Shown here piece after piece: positions 63,253 to 64,000 of a stretch of DNA of 64,000 nt; positions within the stretch are counted from its first letter, which is position 1; the number at the start of each line of letters is the position of its first letter. The stretch comes from Fusarium oxysporum f. sp. lycopersici 4287 (lineage: Eukaryota; Ascomycota; Sordariomycetes; Hypocreales; Nectriaceae): assembly GCF_000149955.1 (NCBI RefSeq), contig NC_030998.1:818699-882698 (forward strand), written 5' to 3'. The position numbers and the translations under genes were made by a program. The notes under the pieces were generated by a model. The model saw only the letters and a list, made by a program, of their open reading frames with translations, made no database searches and was not told the DNA's origin.

Positions 63253-64000
63253 ATGGGCGCTGAAGATAAGGCGACAAAGACTCAGCCTGAGATGGCTCAG
63301 CCCGAGCATCACCGCACTGCATCCATTCGCGGCATCGACGGCGATGAGATCAACACTATCAACGATGGCGGCGACATCATGGACACCAAGGAGCAATCCG
63401 ACGAGCCCGTGCAAAACATCTTCAACCAAGGCGGCAAGAACTACAGAACACTCGGCAAATGGGACACAGTCTTCGTCCTCGTCACCAACCAAGTCGGTCT
63501 TGGTGTATTGTCCCTCCCCGGTTGTCTCAAGGTCCTCGGCGTCGTCCCCGGCATCATCGCCATCATTGGTCTCGGTTCCCTCTCTGCCTACACTGCCTAT
63601 GAACTCCTCCAATTTTACAGAAAGTATCCCCACGTCGTTAACGTCGTTGATATGTGCGGTATCATTGGTGGTAGACCGCTTGAGGTCATTGCGGGTATTG
63701 GTTTGATGATCAAGGTTATGATGACCTGTGCATCTGCCAGTGTAACATTATCGGTTGCTTTCAACACCCTGAGCAACCATGCCTTCTGTACCGTCAGCTT
63801 CGTTATCATCGCCGTCGTCGCTTGCTGGGTCCTTTGTCTGCCTCGAACCGTCAAGTTCGTCTCACAGTCTGGTATCCCCTCCACAATCAGTATTCTAGCC
63901 GCCGCTCTTGTCGTCATGATCAGCTTGGGTGTCGACACTCCCTCCCAGGCCCCTCCCGGATGGGATCGCGAGATCCAGGTCATCGGTAACCCAACTTTCC
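63253..64000 (+). CDS. Amino-acid transporter, AAAP family (5' part, runs off the edge)
   Basis: The frame from MGAEDKATKTQPEM is open through the right edge (249 codons visible, no stop). A hydrophilic N-terminus of about 65 residues precedes YRTLGKWDTVFVLVTNQVG, the start of the first helix. Motifs include VTNQVGLGVLSLPGCLKVLG, the typical amino-acid/auxin permease opening, and ELLQFYRKYPHVVNVVDM with GGRPLE before the third helix. Five to six hydrophobic helices are visible. The family (Aa_trans, Avt-like and neutral amino-acid permeases such as fungal mtr) moves amino acids by proton symport or vacuolar exchange. Substrate cannot be set from the visible half. The downstream half and any introns are outside the window. 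Confidence 0.85.
   Translation, partial: MGAEDKATKTQPEMAQPEHHRTASIRGIDGDEINTINDGGDIMDTKEQSDEPVQNIFNQGGKNYRTLGKWDTVFVLVTNQVGLGVLSLPGCLKVLGVVPGIIAIIGLGSLSAYTAYELLQFYRKYPHVVNVVDMCGIIGGRPLEVIAGIGLMIKVMMTCASASVTLSVAFNTLSNHAFCTVSFVIIAVVACWVLCLPRTVKFVSQSGIPSTISILAAALVVMISLGVDTPSQAPPGWDREIQVIGNPTF

Noticed and set aside
63244..63983. Minus-strand frames of 120-129 codons at the right edge
   Set aside because: The plus strand reads continuously as an amino-acid transporter; these are antisense shadows.
1..64000. Secondary-metabolite cluster, CRISPR array or rRNA
   Set aside because: No polyketide synthase, peptide synthetase or terpene cyclase core gene, no regularly spaced repeats and no rRNA sequence is visible.

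Overview
The window is chromosomal DNA of a filamentous ascomycete. Nearly every multi-exon gene has short introns of about 45 to 95 bases with GTAAGT-like donors, CTAAC/CTGAC-type branch points and YAG acceptors. The gene families are typical of Sordariomycetes: HET domain, fungal STAND-type N-terminal domain, Zn2Cys6 regulators, Pth11/rhodopsin-like membrane proteins, Dal5-type permeases and a FaeB-type esterase. A Fusarium-like member of the Hypocreales is my inference; no marker in the window proves a genus. There is no rRNA, CRISPR array or intact transposon. One intron-containing tRNA-Gly and one short terminal-inverted-repeat element are present.

0-15.6 kb is metabolic. It holds a small bZIP regulator, then a secreted GH127-type beta-L-arabinofuranosidase and a sugar-porter MFS transporter on the minus strand. 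A DUF1479 oxygenase-like gene is divergent from the transporter across a promoter that carries a perfect 16-bp GC palindrome. A PRISE-type reductase follows, then a Zn2Cys6 regulator divergent from a guanine deaminase.

15.6-20.4 kb holds three tandem, single-exon, cysteine-rich mini-proteins with strictly conserved Cys/His spacing, an F-box/LRR-like pseudogene with at least four in-frame stops, and a seven-helix GPCR.

21.5-34.5 kb holds a HAD hydrolase, an atypical SDR divergent from a Zn2Cys6 regulator (promoter with repeated CCGCGCGG palindromes), a 3.5-kb stretch without a convincing gene, a divergent endosulfine (Igo-type) paralogue, the tRNA-Gly, a type-B carboxylesterase, and a divergent allantoate-permease-type transporter.

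34.8-45.4 kb looks like a self/non-self recognition island. It has an intact HET protein, a STAND-N/ankyrin-like gene broken by one TAA, a truncated tandem copy of that gene, a multi-pass membrane protein, a small secreted cysteine-rich protein and a HET pseudogene in which the Trp of the SYVWGD motif is a stop codon.

45.6-64 kb holds a secreted polyamine-oxidase-like flavoenzyme, a DJ-1/PfpI protein, a rhodopsin-like membrane protein, an unknown coiled-coil gene interrupted by one TAG and flanked by related repeats, a Gln/Pro-rich coiled-coil protein, a glycosyltransferase-like protein, a secreted DUF3237 protein, a secreted tannase/feruloyl esterase, and the 5' part of an amino-acid transporter that runs off the right edge.

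Recurring theme: several lineage-specific genes are open apart from stops that single C:G to T:A changes would explain. Introns were placed by eye from splice consensus, reading phase and family resemblance. No database search was possible.
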